Source: Paraniabella ginsengisoli
GTDB taxonomy: Bacteria > Bacteroidota > Bacteroidia > Chitinophagales > Chitinophagaceae
Length of the DNA stretch: 64,000 nt
Direction of reading: 5' to 3'
Assembly (NCBI RefSeq): GCF_022513635.1
Contig: NZ_JAKWBL010000001.1
Location: 1,798,001-1,862,000 of the forward strand
Under the pieces are notes generated by a model. The model was not told the origin of the DNA. It was given only the letters and a program-made list of their open reading frames with translations, and did no database searches. How positions within the stretch are numbered: the stretch's first letter is position 1; the number at the start of each line of letters is the position of its first letter. Of the stretch, positions 1 to 9,694 are shown piece after piece. Both the position numbers and the translations under genes were made by a program.

Positions 1-1
1 T

Positions 2-976
2 TCGCGCCGCAGTTTTCTTACTGCGATGATGTCTACAGGAATTGCATTACAAATACCAGGTGAAACATTGGGTATGTTTTCCGGCAAAACATCAAAAACT
101 AAAATTGGAATTATAACCGATTTGCATCAGGACATTATGCATGACGGACAGGAAAGATTAGAGGCTTTTTTAACTCATATGAAAAAAGTAAACCCTGACG
201 CCCTTTTGCAAATGGGAGACTTTGCCTATCCTGGTGATAAGAATAAAACGGTGATAGACCTCTTCAATAATGCACATTCCTCGCGTATGCATGTGATCGG
301 CAATCATGATACAGACGCTGGCTATACTAAACAACAATGTCTGGATTATTGGGGAATGCCAGCAAGGTATTATGCAAAGAATATAAATGGCATTTGCTTT
401 ATAATCCTGGATGGTAATGATAAAGGCTCTCCTAATCATAAAGGTGGTTATGCCTCATATATTAATAAGGAGCAAGCCGATTGGTTGCAACAACAATTGA
501 TTCGGGCTACTGATCCTGTAATGATTATATCGCATCAACCATTAGCTGGAGGAGAAGCGGTGGATAATGCTGTGGAGCTACAAAAAATATTATCTACACA
601 TGCAAACAAAATATTGCTTGCTATCAACGGTCACACACATATTGATAGCCATGTTGTGATAGATAAAGTGAATTATGTTCATATAAATTCAGCTTCTTAT
701 TTTTGGATGGGTGATAAATTTAAACATAAAAGCTATTCAGAAGAAGTGCACAAAGAACATCCGTGGATTGAATATACTTGTCCATACATTGATGCTTTAT
801 TTACTACTTTAACAATTGATCCTTTGTCCGGGATTATAAAAATAGAAGGCCGTAAGTCAACATGGAAGGGTCGTTCACCAAAAGAACTGTACTATTTTCA
901 TGAAAAGACATGGGCTTCGGAAAAAGAAGTTGTTCCTTCCATTAGCAATCGGAATATAAAACGTAAAAATTCATAA
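2..976 (+). CDS. Tat-exported calcineurin-like metallophosphoesterase (5' end cut by window)
   Basis: Metal-dependent phosphoesterase of the calcineurin-like superfamily. Numbering from the ATG at base 26, the metal-binding blocks are in order: TDLHQD (D32, H34), MGD (64-65), GNHD (92-95), SHQP (H170) and NGHTH (202-205). The frame is open to the left edge, and bases 2-25 read SRRSFLTA. That is a twin-arginine (Tat) signal motif, followed by a short apolar stretch, so the ATG at 26 is internal and the true start lies before the window. Tat export predicts a folded, metal-loaded periplasmic or surface enzyme. The physiological substrate is unknown; the fold covers phosphodiesterases, nucleotidases and phospholipases. 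A DUF4091 gene follows after 74 bp on the same strand, so the two may be co-transcribed. The family call is secure, the substrate is not. Confidence 0.88.
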   Translation, partial: SRRSFLTAMMSTGIALQIPGETLGMFSGKTSKTKIGIITDLHQDIMHDGQERLEAFLTHMKKVNPDALLQMGDFAYPGDKNKTVIDLFNNAHSSRMHVIGNHDTDAGYTKQQCLDYWGMPARYYAKNINGICFIILDGNDKGSPNHKGGYASYINKEQADWLQQQLIRATDPVMIISHQPLAGGEAVDNAVELQKILSTHANKILLAINGHTHIDSHVVIDKVNYVHINSASYFWMGDKFKHKSYSEEVHKEHPWIEYTCPYIDALFTTLTIDPLSGIIKIEGRKSTWKGRSPKELYYFHEKTWASEKEVVPSISNRNIKRKNS

Positions 977-1050
977 AATCTGGTGTAAGGAAATATTCAG
1001 TTTCATTAAGCCGGTATTTTCTGATTATACGAAATAGTAAAAATTTAAGA

Positions 1051-2780
1051 ATGAAATTGTATATCGCATTATTTGGTTTATTATCTGCGTTGCATTTAAA
1101 AGCACAGGATCTTAGCCTGGCGCTGCAAAAAGCTCCAAAGTTTTCAACGGCGCAGGTACAAGAAAAATGGGAGCGACAACCAGAAGCGGTAGCTGTTGGT
1201 TTTATAAGCAGCGATGAAAGTGTTGCAAAAGATGTACCGCCTGCAATAGCCTTATCATCCACATATAATCTTACAGCCTGGCGTGGTGAAAAAGTACATG
1301 CGCAAATATTGATCTCTTCAAAGAAATCACTTAATGATGTTAGTGTTACTGCTGGCGACTTAAAAGGTAAAGATGCCTCTATTGAAAAAAATCATATAAG
1401 TACAGGGTTTGTGCAGTATGTAATGGCAGACGAATTTGCGGGAGGTTGTGGTCACAGGAAGTCTGTGAATTTTGATTCCTCCTTGCGGGCAGATATAATT
1501 GATACTGAAATACAATCTGCCGAAGTTACAGCGAATAGCGTGCAACCTGTTTGGGTAAGTATTGCTGTGCCCTCTGAAACACGTGCTGGTATGTATTCAG
1601 GAGTAATTACGGTGAATGCTTCTAAAAATTATCAGCTTAAAATAAACGTAAAAGTAATCGACAGGATATTGCCTGCTCCATCTGAATGGAAATATGACCT
1701 GGATCTTTGGCAGCATCCTGCGGCTGTTGCGCGCATTCATAAAGTAAAGTTGTGGAGCGATGAGCATTTCTCATTGATGAAAAAATATTATACAATGCTT
1801 GCGGAAGCTGGTCAGAAAAACATTACAGCAAGTATTGTTAATGAGCCTTGGGGGCATCAAACTTACGATGATTATCCCAGCCTTATTAAATGGATCAAAA
1901 AAGCTAACGGCAGCTGGGAATATGATTATTCGCTTTTTGATAAATACGTTGAATTTGTTATGAGTTGCGGCATTAAAGGGCGTATCAGTTGTTATAGCAT
2001 GGTTCCCTGGAAAATAGCTTTTTCATATTATGACGAAGGCTTAAAAAAGAAATGGTAAGTACCGATGCCATTGGTAGTGACGGTTATAATGATTTTTGGA
2101 GAACGATGTTGGTTGATTTTACCAAACATCTCAAAGAAAAGAAATGGTTTGAAAAAACCTATATAGCCATGGATGAAAGGCCAATGGCGGCCATGCAGTC
2201 CGTTATCCGGTTATTAAAATCAGTTGATAAAGATTGGAAGATTGCTTTAGCAGGGGAATACCATCAGGAAATAGAAAAGGATATTAATAATTATTGCATA
2301 GCATCAAAATGGAAGTTCCCGGATGATGTTTTAGCAAGTAGAAAGCAACAAGGTAAAGTGAGTACCTGGTACACCTGCTGCGTGGAAAAATATCCTAATG
2401 CCTTCACTTTTTCGCCACCTGCGGAGATGGTTTGGATGGGGTGGTACACAGCCGCAACTGGTATGGAAGGTTATCTGCGTTGGGCGTATAACAGCTGGCC
2501 GTCAAGTCCGCTTAACGACAGCCGTTTTACAGCATGGCCATCTGGAGATACATACCTGGTTTACCCCGGACCGCTGACAAGCATAAGGTTTGAAAAAATA
2601 ATTGAAGGCATACAGGATTATGAAAAAATCAACATACTGAGAAAAGAGTACAGCGATAAAGGTGACACAAAGAAGATGCAGCAACTGGAAGAAGCTTTGA
2701 AGCAATTTCAAATACCAGCCTTATCAAAAACTTCAGCAAAAGATATGCTGGGGAAAACCAGGCATTTGCTGAATCTTTAG
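1051..2780 (+). CDS. Secreted DUF4091 / GH123-like glycoside hydrolase, one frame break
   Basis: Probable secreted glycosidase-like protein of about 576 aa after correction. Residues 1-18 form a signal peptide ending LKAQ. A beta-rich N-terminal domain (about 40-210) is followed by a barrel-type region. The C-terminal part has the DUF4091 hallmarks: an SPPAEMVWMGWY block, a LRWAYNSWP segment, and a GDTYLVYPG...SIRFEKIIEGIQDYE ending. The frame breaks at the A6 run 2043-2048 inside A AAA AAG. The first frame stops at 2056 and the second, in -1 phase, runs from 2049 to 2780. Adding one A restores a single protein. The break looks like one of many homopolymer under-calls in this window. Related GH123 enzymes act on N-acetylgalactosaminides, but activity here is unproven. 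Confidence 0.8.
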
Positions 2781-2793
2781 ATTCAACAAATGT

Positions 2794-3486
2794 TTATTTC
2801 CAAAGTATGTGCTGAAGGTCAGTAAGGTTGTCTAAAATATAATCAGGTTGAGCTGTTTGCAACTGCTGTTTGTTTTGAGCCCCGCTTAACACACCAACCG
2901 TGATGCCACAACCTGCATTTTTTCCTTCTAATATATCTATTTCTGAGTCTCCTGCTTTCAGCACTTCAGATGAATCTGTAATGTTAAATTGCGTCATTGC
3001 CTTAAATATCATGTCAGGGTGGGGACGTCCTTTTTCAACATCATCGGCTGTAATCAATGCATCGAATTGTACACCTTCCTGCCAGTTCAGTTTTTGTACA
3101 AGCTTTGTAGCTGTTTTTCTGTCGTAACCTGTGTTGAGAACAACAATAATACCTTTGCTTTTTAGTGTTTCAAAAAATGTTTCCAATCCATCAAACGTTT
3201 TTATTTCACTCTCGTCATAAGCTTTTTCCAAAGCAGACTTAAATGCACCAAAAGCTTTGTCTGCAATTTTAGACACTTCAGTAGCATCAGTACTTTCTGT
3301 TAAGACATCTGTTATCGCCTTATGTTTTTCTTTACCCGCGCCATGTTGCAATACTTCGTCAAGGCTCACTGAAAATCCTTCATTATTGATAACCTTTTGT
3401 ACAGTTTTATAAACAATATTGTCTTCGTCAACTGTAGTTCCTGCCATATCAAAAACTACCATTTTTATATTTTTCATAATTATCAT
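2794..3486 (-). CDS. Phosphonatase-like HAD hydrolase (PhnX-like)
   Basis: HAD-superfamily hydrolase of 230 aa. Motif I reads VVFDMAGTTVDE, the DxAGT variant typical of phosphonoacetaldehyde hydrolase (phosphonatase) relatives rather than the commoner DxDGT. The distal motifs KGRPHPDMIF and AGDSEIDILEGKNAG supply the lysine and acidic metal ligands. A helical cap lies between about residues 20 and 100. The protein lacks a signal peptide and should be cytoplasmic. It starts 1 base after the stop of the DUF5690 gene, so the two are almost certainly co-translated. ATG at 3477 (MKNIKMVV) is an alternative start. Together with the divergent HpnZ-like dehydrogenase, context suggests cleavage of a C-P or phosphate-ester substrate in phosphonate-type catabolism. 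The exact substrate is not deducible. Confidence 0.82.
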   Translation of the reverse strand: MIIMKNIKMVVFDMAGTTVDEDNIVYKTVQKVINNEGFSVSLDEVLQHGAGKEKHKAITDVLTESTDATEVSKIADKAFGAFKSALEKAYDESEIKTFDGLETFFETLKSKGIIVVLNTGYDRKTATKLVQKLNWQEGVQFDALITADDVEKGRPHPDMIFKAMTQFNITDSSEVLKAGDSEIDILEGKNAGCGITVGVLSGAQNKQQLQTAQPDYILDNLTDLQHILWK

Positions 3487-3487
3487 T

Positions 3488-4789
3488 TTAAGTTGAATAA
3501 ATATTTGAAGTTATTATCTGTTGCTTCTTTTTAACTAATCGCTTTCTAAAATACCATATTGTAAATGCTGCTAATAATAAAACAAGTATGGCTGACTGAA
3601 TATTTAATGAGATAAGAAACTGCGCCCAACTTTGTTTAAAGCCAATAATTTCTTTAAGAAACAAGACTGCAACACTTCCCAGATAACCAAGTGCGTCAGC
3701 GATGTAAAAAAGAAATCCAACATTTCCTTTAAAGCTAAGCAACGCAACCAGCCTTTCAAAAATGAGGCAATGGAAAAGTATGTAGGGCAGGTAAATACCA
3801 ATGCCTGAAATTACCACCCATGTTATGGGGGAAAGTATATTGTTTTTAAACAGTATTGTGGATGCTAAAACAATAATGCCTCCAACTCCAGTAAGAAACA
3901 TCGCTGTGCTAAATGCCTTTGCATTATTACGTATTAATATACCAGCTGCAGCAATCAATAATACAACTACAGCTACTGGTATTTCTGTTAATGTGACTAT
4001 TTGAGGCGCGCCGGAAAAGCCTTGTTCTGCCCAGAACTCCACAATAAAATTGTCCCTGAAGTCTCTTACGATCGTGAGCAGAATGTAGATAGCTACCAAC
4101 CCGAAATATCCCATACCATTTTCACGAATGAATTTTTTCCGGTCGGCTGCAAACATTGGCACGCGTTGCGTTCGCTCCATCATATCACTTTCGGTAGGAG
4201 CCTGCGCGTATTTTAAAACTAATACCGATGCTATAAAAACAGGAAAGAATAACAAACCTGTTACGAAAGGCATATTATATTCACTTATATGAAAATCGTT
4301 CATTAATATCAACCCGGTTGTTTTTACCAATCCTGTTGAGAAAATAAATGTGGCGCTAAGAGCGGCTGCGAGCAATTCTGTATTTTTTCTACCTTCTATA
4401 TAAGAAAAGACAATTCCAAACACCATTCCTAAAGGCAAGCCGTTTAAGAACATAGCCAGCACTTTGAATTTGGGAGGTACGATAGCAAACAAACCCAGCA
4501 TTGCGAGTCCAAAAGTGATAAAAAGTATCAGCAGTTGAACACGTTTTTCCTTCTTCATTTCTGAAATGACCTTTATTCCAATAAACTTTGAAATCAAATA
4601 ACCAAGAACCTGGCTTATGATCAGTATTGTTTTGGTATTTAGGTTTTTTCCTAAATCAAGATCTGTATATTGACCTGCTAAAAATGATTTTCTTACTGCG
4701 TACATTCCCGTATAACAAAGAAATACTGCAACGAGTATTGGTAAAGTTGATTTTTTACTATTTGTAAAAATAGTTCGTTTTAGGGACAT
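3488..4789 (-). CDS. DUF5690 MFS-like membrane protein
   Basis: Polytopic inner-membrane protein of about 433 aa with roughly 12 hydrophobic segments and a major-facilitator look. It has YTGMYAVRKSFLAGQ in the first helix region and a loop with many charged residues near the middle (after the sixth helix). I recognise it as DUF5690, a Bacteroidota family without a proven substrate. The chosen start is MSLKRTIF at 4789; an upstream in-frame ATG at 4813 would add eight residues. The phosphonatase-like HAD gene follows directly, and a divergent dehydrogenase lies across a 279-bp intergenic region. That makes a transporter for the organophosphonate or phosphate-ester substrate of these enzymes the simplest inference. 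Confidence 0.78.
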   Translation of the reverse strand: MSLKRTIFTNSKKSTLPILVAVFLCYTGMYAVRKSFLAGQYTDLDLGKNLNTKTILIISQVLGYLISKFIGIKVISEMKKEKRVQLLILFITFGLAMLGLFAIVPPKFKVLAMFLNGLPLGMVFGIVFSYIEGRKNTELLAAALSATFIFSTGLVKTTGLILMNDFHISEYNMPFVTGLLFFPVFIASVLVLKYAQAPTESDMMERTQRVPMFAADRKKFIRENGMGYFGLVAIYILLTIVRDFRDNFIVEFWAEQGFSGAPQIVTLTEIPVAVVVLLIAAAGILIRNNAKAFSTAMFLTGVGGIIVLASTILFKNNILSPITWVVISGIGIYLPYILFHCLIFERLVALLSFKGNVGFLFYIADALGYLGSVAVLFLKEIIGFKQSWAQFLISLNIQSAILVLLLAAFTIWYFRKRLVKKKQQIITSNIYST

Positions 4790-5068
4790 ACGTATTTTTT
4801 TGATTACGAGCAAAGCTAAATCGCATTACGCAGAGGAATATTAAGCCATTATGAAGGTTTTATTAATTTAATGTAAAGCGAATGTTGTCAGGAAAATAGG
4901 TAATATCTTTACATAAGGTACTGATAATTAGTAAATATTTGATTTTCTTTTAATTGTTGAAAATCAGGACGTTTGGATTTTATTTAAAAAGTATTTGAAG
5001 TTTTAAAAATGAAAATCAGCATTTAAATAGTTTTTGTTTGATAACTTTAAATTTTACAAATAGTAAAT

Positions 5069-6156
5069 ATGAGTGATGAATTTTCTCAGGCAACAGCTAT
5101 GATATTTAATGGTGCAGGACAACCTTTCACCCCAAAAAAGTGTTGTTAACCGAACCTTCGAACGGAGAACTATTAATAAAAATAAAATATACGAGTATTT
5201 GTACGAGCGATCTTCATACACATTCTGGCCGACGAATGTCTCCCACACCGTGCGTTTTGGGCCATGAAATTATTGGAGAAATTATTAAAATGGGTAGGGA
5301 TGTAGGTGCTGACCACAATGGAAATATTTTAACCGAAGGCGATGTGATAACCTGGTGTGTGTATGCTTATGACCACAGTAGCGAAATGGCCTTGAAGGGA
5401 ATACCTCAAAAATCTGTTGGTCTTTATAAATACGGGCATCACACATTTACACCAAATGATGGTCTTAATGGTGGATTGGCAACGCATTGCATGTTAAAGA
5501 AAGGAACTGCTGTGTTCAAATTTTCAAACGAGATTAATGCAAAAACAGCGGCACCTATAAATTGTACTCATGCGACGATTGCTGGCGCGCTGAGGCTTGC
5601 TGGCGATATAGCACAGAAAAATATATTGATTGCTGGTGCAGGTATGCTTGGCCTTTCTGCATGCGCTATGGCAAACGATGTCGGTGCAGAAAATGTCTAT
5701 GCAATTGATGTAAATAAAGACCGCCTAGCTTATTCGAAAAAATTCGGAGCTACTAAAACCTTCGAAGGAGACTTAAGCGTTGAGGAAATCAATGCTGAAC
5801 TTTCGATACATGAAAAAATAGATATTGTATTAGATACGACAGGCATTCCCGCAGTTATGGAAAAGGGCTTGAAACTACTCAACATAGGAGGAACGGCTAT
5901 TTGGGTTGGCGCTGTATTTAATCAGCCAGATACGCAAATAAATGCGGAAATGATTGTGCGAAACCTGTTAACTATAAAGGGACTTCACAACTATACTCCT
6001 GCAGATCTCGCTTCGGCTATACGTTTTATAGAAGCAAATCATAAAAAATATCCCTTTGAAGAACTTGTGGGTGCTGAGTTTCCACTTGAGGAATTAGAGC
6101 AAGCCTTTGAGACAGCTGCCAATGGTAAATATTATAGAGTCGGAATCAGGCAATAG
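5069..6156 (+). CDS. Zinc-type dehydrogenase of the HpnZ (phosphonate-associated) family, one frame break
   Basis: Medium-chain dehydrogenase of about 362 aa after correction. The N-terminal catalytic domain holds SICTSDLHTHSGRR (catalytic zinc Cys) and GHEIIGE (zinc His/Glu). The Rossmann domain has IAGAGMLGLSA. The SDLHTHSGRR and KGIPQK...YKYGH blocks match the proposed phosphonate-catabolism dehydrogenase family (TIGR03366). The structural-zinc loop has lost its cysteines: the usual CxxCxxC place reads YAYDHSSEMALKG. The frame breaks at the A6 run 5134-5139. The ATG at 5069 with its first 24 residues (MSDEFSQAT...FTPKK) joins the GTG-led frame if one A is added. It is divergent from the DUF5690/HAD pair, which suggests a shared regulatory region. 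Substrate unknown. Confidence 0.8.
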
Positions 6157-6273
6157 CCAGTTCGTTTTATTAGAAACTGTTCTTCCTAAATTCGCAATAT
6201 AAAACCTTCTTAAACGCCCTCAAATGAAACCTAAACTAAGCTTTGTTTTTCAAAATACTTTAAACATCTTCCA

Positions 6274-6872
6274 ATGAATAAAATGCAATTACTGTTTTCG
6301 GTTTTATTGTTAATATCATGCGCGATACTTGCATGTAATTCTGGTACAGATACTAAAAATGATAAAAGTGAAGATTCTATTTTAATAGCACCTGTTAATA
6401 ACAATGAATCGTCCGTTGTTTTTAATAAAGATTCTTTAAACCCTATTGCGGATCTTATAAAAAAGAGCTGACAGGAAATTTAGTTAGCAAGGATATAAAC
6501 ATTTTGACAGAGAGTGACCGCAGGTTCAGTTATTCAGAGATTGATCTAAATGAGGATGGTAAGAATGAGATTTTAGTAACAATGAAAGGAAGTTATTATT
6601 GTGGTAATGCTGGCTGCACGGTTTATTTGTTAGATAATAAGGGTACAAAAATTAGCGGATTTACTATTGTGGATGGCCCTGTTGTGATCGCTAATTCTAA
6701 AACAAAAAACTGGAGCGATTTGATTATACCGAGCAGAGGTGTAAATTACCTTGTGAAATTTGATGGAAAAAAATATCCGGGTAATCCATCGATGCAGCCT
6801 AAGTTTGACGGTAATATTCCGGCAGGCCTCAAAGTTGTTTTGCCTAATGATGCTGCTGTGTATACCTTCTAA
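6274..6872 (+). CDS. Small lipoprotein with EF-hand-like repeat, one frame break
   Basis: Predicted lipoprotein of about 199 aa after correction. The N-terminus (MNKMQLLFSVLLL) leads to a lipobox ILAC near residue 21. The mature part contains EIDLNEDGKNEILV, a calcium-loop pattern (DxNxDG) seen in FG-GAP/VCBS-type modules, and a YYCGNAGCTVY segment with two cysteines. The first frame stops at 6469-6471. The A6 run 6459-6464 is one base short; with seven A's the reading continues LIKKELTGNLVSKD into the second frame. It ends 4 bases past the stop of the convergent amidase gene. I do not recognise a named family. Confidence 0.62.
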
Positions 6873-8971
6873 GATAAAAATTGTAAAGCAAAAGCTGGGT
6901 TTAGATTGTCTAATAATCTGATATGTTTATTTTTTTCCTTCAGTAACTCCTTAACGCGACGCTTCACATAATCATTCTGAAAATAAGTATAGATGTTTTC
7001 GCCTGGACAAGTTGTCATTTTGCTATGATCACGATGTGTCGAAATAGTATCCGGAGAAATATTATATTCTAAACAGAAATGAGCGATAAGGCGTGTTAGC
7101 ACATCCAGTAAATAAGGATTCATTTCCTGTTGGCTATAGTTACCCAAAAAGCAAATTAGCAGGTGACCGCTTGGATCATATTCAGTATTCGTTTCTCCAA
7201 CAGTAAGCGGGTCACGTCCTTCAAATACAGTGCCATCAGGCCCGATCAAATAATGGTAAGGAACATCCGCCCAGTTTCTGTCTGAACCCATACACCAGGT
7301 TTGAATATTTTTAAGTCGTGTGGCTGCATTTGCTGTGTCTGCCAAAACCCTGCCGCCTTCATGATGCACTGTAATTCGAACCGGAACCTGTTGCTTGTAA
7401 GGCCTTGCGTTACTGGCATTCCAGCTACTTCTTGGTTGTATAATTACCGAGCTCAATGAGGCTTCTGCTTTTGCACTCTCGTTGCCCAAACGGTTAACAG
7501 CTGAAACTGCAATACCATTAAGTTTATATTTTCCTTCGCTTAATTTAAGTTCGAATGAATGCTCTTTTTGGTTAAGTATTTTTTGACTCCAATTATTTCC
7601 GTATTTATAATACACTACCCATTTGAAAACCTTGGTATCCATCGAATGTGTCCATCTAACAATGACGGATTGAGTCTGTTGTGAAATATTTACCGCCGGA
7701 GCTTCAGGTTTATTATTATCTAGCCATGGGCTTGCTGGTACCAGCGCTTCATTTTTATAAGGACCTTCAATAAGCGCTTTGGAAAGATTAGGATTTTTGG
7801 TAACAGAAGAAATGCTCCAATGTACAACGCCGCTGCTTTGGGGCATCATTCCGCGCGATATCATAATTTGATTAATAACCTCTGTTGTATTTCTTAAGCT
7901 TGTATCTCTGCCCACGCTAATTCCTGGCCATAGATGCCGGCCCATTTTGTTTTGGGCTGACCACCAACCCAGAAGTACAGGATAACTTTGTGCAAGGCGA
8001 CTGGTTGGCCAATATAGTTGAGGCGAGAAATAGTCAATCCATCCGTTGTTCAGCCAAAGCTTAGCATCGGCATACAATCCTTCATATTGATCAAAACCTT
8101 CTATTGCCCGCGGATGGCCTGGCCGCCATATTCCAAAAGGGCTTAATCCAAACTTCACCTGTTTCTTTTCTTGTTTTATTTCGTCATAAAGGCGATGGAT
8201 GAAAGTATTTACGCTTTCTCTTCGCCAATCCCCACGCGACAGTTTTCCACCTTCGTTTTTGTATTGGTTCCAACTCACACTATCCGGAAAATCTTCGCCT
8301 TTATTATATGCAGCATAGGGATAAAAGTAGTCGTCAAAATGAATGCCATCAACGTCATACCTTTTCACAATATCCATTACAACGCTAACACCATGATCCT
8401 GCGTTTTTTTCATAGAGGGGTCAAACCACCAATAACCTTCTTTTAATTTTACTACCAATTCCGGCTTCGTTTTGACGATAGAGGTTTCAGTTACTTCGCC
8501 GCCAGCAACATGATGTGCCCGGTAGGGGTTAAGCCAGGCGTGAAATTCTAAACCTCTTTCGTGTGCAGCATCTATCCAAAATTGTAGCGGATCGTAAAAA
8601 GGCTCCGGAGCTTTTCCCTGAGTTCCAGTCAAGTAATAAGACCAAGGCTCTATTGAACTTTTATATAATGCGTCTGCTTGTGGCCGCACCTGAAAAATAA
8701 CTGCGTTAAAATGGTGATCCTTTAAAAAATCAAGTAGTTTAATCGCTTCTTCTTTTTGTTCCTTGGTGGAAAGACCCGGTTTACTGGGCCAGTTAATATT
8801 ATCGACAGTAGCTACCCAGGCGGCGCGAAATTCTCTTGGAGCATCAGGTATATTTAGCGTGTCTACTGTAGCTCTCGCTGTTGTGGAAGTAGTTCTTTTG
8901 ACTGATGTACAAGAGAAAAATACAATTACCAAAGACAAAAAACATACTGAAAGTAGATATCGAATATTCAT
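6869..8971 (-). CDS. Lipoprotein fusing DigH-type (GHL10/DUF187) glycoside hydrolase to a PGRP-type amidase
   Basis: Two-domain cell-wall lipoprotein of 700 aa. A signal segment ends FFSC (Cys21). Residues about 45-400 are a GHL10/DUF187 barrel: REFRAAWVATVDNINWPS, FQVRPQADALY and DGIHFDDYFYPY with paired Asp 213/214. About 425-505 looks like a fibronectin-III linker. About 510-680 is a PGRP/N-acetylmuramoyl-L-alanine amidase domain with zinc ligands VHHE (H536 or H537), THRD (H646) and TTCPG (C655), plus Tyr in VPYHYLIGPDG. E. coli DigH, a GHL10 outer-membrane lipoprotein, cuts glycan strands already stripped of stem peptides. Here the stripping amidase and the glycan cutter would sit on one polypeptide. 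Convergent 4-bp overlap with the preceding lipoprotein gene. Both domain calls are strong; the coupled mechanism is inference. Confidence 0.88.
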   Translation of the reverse strand: MNIRYLLSVCFLSLVIVFFSCTSVKRTTSTTARATVDTLNIPDAPREFRAAWVATVDNINWPSKPGLSTKEQKEEAIKLLDFLKDHHFNAVIFQVRPQADALYKSSIEPWSYYLTGTQGKAPEPFYDPLQFWIDAAHERGLEFHAWLNPYRAHHVAGGEVTETSIVKTKPELVVKLKEGYWWFDPSMKKTQDHGVSVVMDIVKRYDVDGIHFDDYFYPYAAYNKGEDFPDSVSWNQYKNEGGKLSRGDWRRESVNTFIHRLYDEIKQEKKQVKFGLSPFGIWRPGHPRAIEGFDQYEGLYADAKLWLNNGWIDYFSPQLYWPTSRLAQSYPVLLGWWSAQNKMGRHLWPGISVGRDTSLRNTTEVINQIMISRGMMPQSSGVVHWSISSVTKNPNLSKALIEGPYKNEALVPASPWLDNNKPEAPAVNISQQTQSVIVRWTHSMDTKVFKWVVYYKYGNNWSQKILNQKEHSFELKLSEGKYKLNGIAVSAVNRLGNESAKAEASLSSVIIQPRSSWNASNARPYKQQVPVRITVHHEGGRVLADTANAATRLKNIQTWCMGSDRNWADVPYHYLIGPDGTVFEGRDPLTVGETNTEYDPSGHLLICFLGNYSQQEMNPYLLDVLTRLIAHFCLEYNISPDTISTHRDHSKMTTCPGENIYTYFQNDYVKRRVKELLKEKNKHIRLLDNLNPAFALQFLS

Positions 8972-9035
8972 ATAAAAGCAGATTATTAATTAATCAACAA
9001 ATAGTAGTATCATGCTAACAATAGCATTTGCAGGC

Positions 9036-9611
9036 TTATTCATTCTTAGATAAAAAGAAGTATAACACCAACATTTTAGAAGGTATTTCACCGCGGTTCA
9101 CTGGAACATGGGGCACTCGTCCATCAAAAAATAAAGAATCGCCTTCGTGTAAAATCACTTCATCTTCACCGATGATATAACTGCAAGAGCCGGAAATAAT
9201 ATATTTAAATTCATATGCACAGTTTCAACTTTTTCGCGTCGAGACTGTGGTTGTATTTCTAACAATACGGCTTCAAATCCTACAGAAGAAAGTTGTTTTC
9301 CTAAAAGAAGCCTATACTCAAAACCCTTAGCATCATCTTCCTTCTCAATAACAGCTTGTTCTTCTTTACGTGATACGATATATTTTTTTCGTTAGATGCT
9401 GGTATATCTTTAAAAAAATCAGCAACTGGTACACCTAATGCATTCACGATGCTTAGCAATACTGGTAAAGAGGGAATTGTTCTTCCATTTTCGATTCGTG
9501 AGATTAATCCATTACTTACATCAGCTTTTCCAGCTATTGTAGTAATAGTCAGGTTACTTTTTTTCTGATTTCTTTTATGCGCTTACCAAGGCCTATGAGA
9601 TAGTTTTCCAT
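9036..9611 (-). CDS. XRE-family regulator with C-terminal cupin, three frame breaks
   Basis: Cytoplasmic regulator of about 192 aa, visible only after joining four reading frames. It starts MENYLIGLGKRIKEIRKK, then an XRE helix-turn-helix (NLTITTIAGKADVSNGLI, SRIENGRTIPSLPVLL). A linker leads to a cupin (FKYIISGSCSYIIGEDEV, HEGDSLFFDGRVPHVPVNRG). Breaks are at the T7 runs 9558-9564 and 9383-9389 and near 9219-9222; each needs one added base, after which the length is divisible by three. HTH-cupin proteins of this type (PuuR/SutR-like) sense small metabolites and repress nearby genes. It lies 84 bp downstream of the copper-type operon's last gene, on the same strand, but there is no sign it regulates that operon. 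Confidence 0.72.
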
Positions 9612-9694
9612 TTTTTAACTGCTAATGAACCAAAAATACATACATTCCAAACCTTTAATCAGTTTATTATTTGCAGCTGTTGATAATTATTAAA

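Noticed and set aside
2041..2075. Programmed -1 frameshift in the DUF4091 gene: A AAA AAG slippery site in the correct phase, with possible small hairpins downstream (for example 2061-2075).
   Set aside because: The same one-base-short A6/T6 pattern recurs in more than 20 unrelated genes, including essential ones. The hairpin is weak and no good upstream Shine-Dalgarno-type stimulator is seen, so an assembly error is far more likely.
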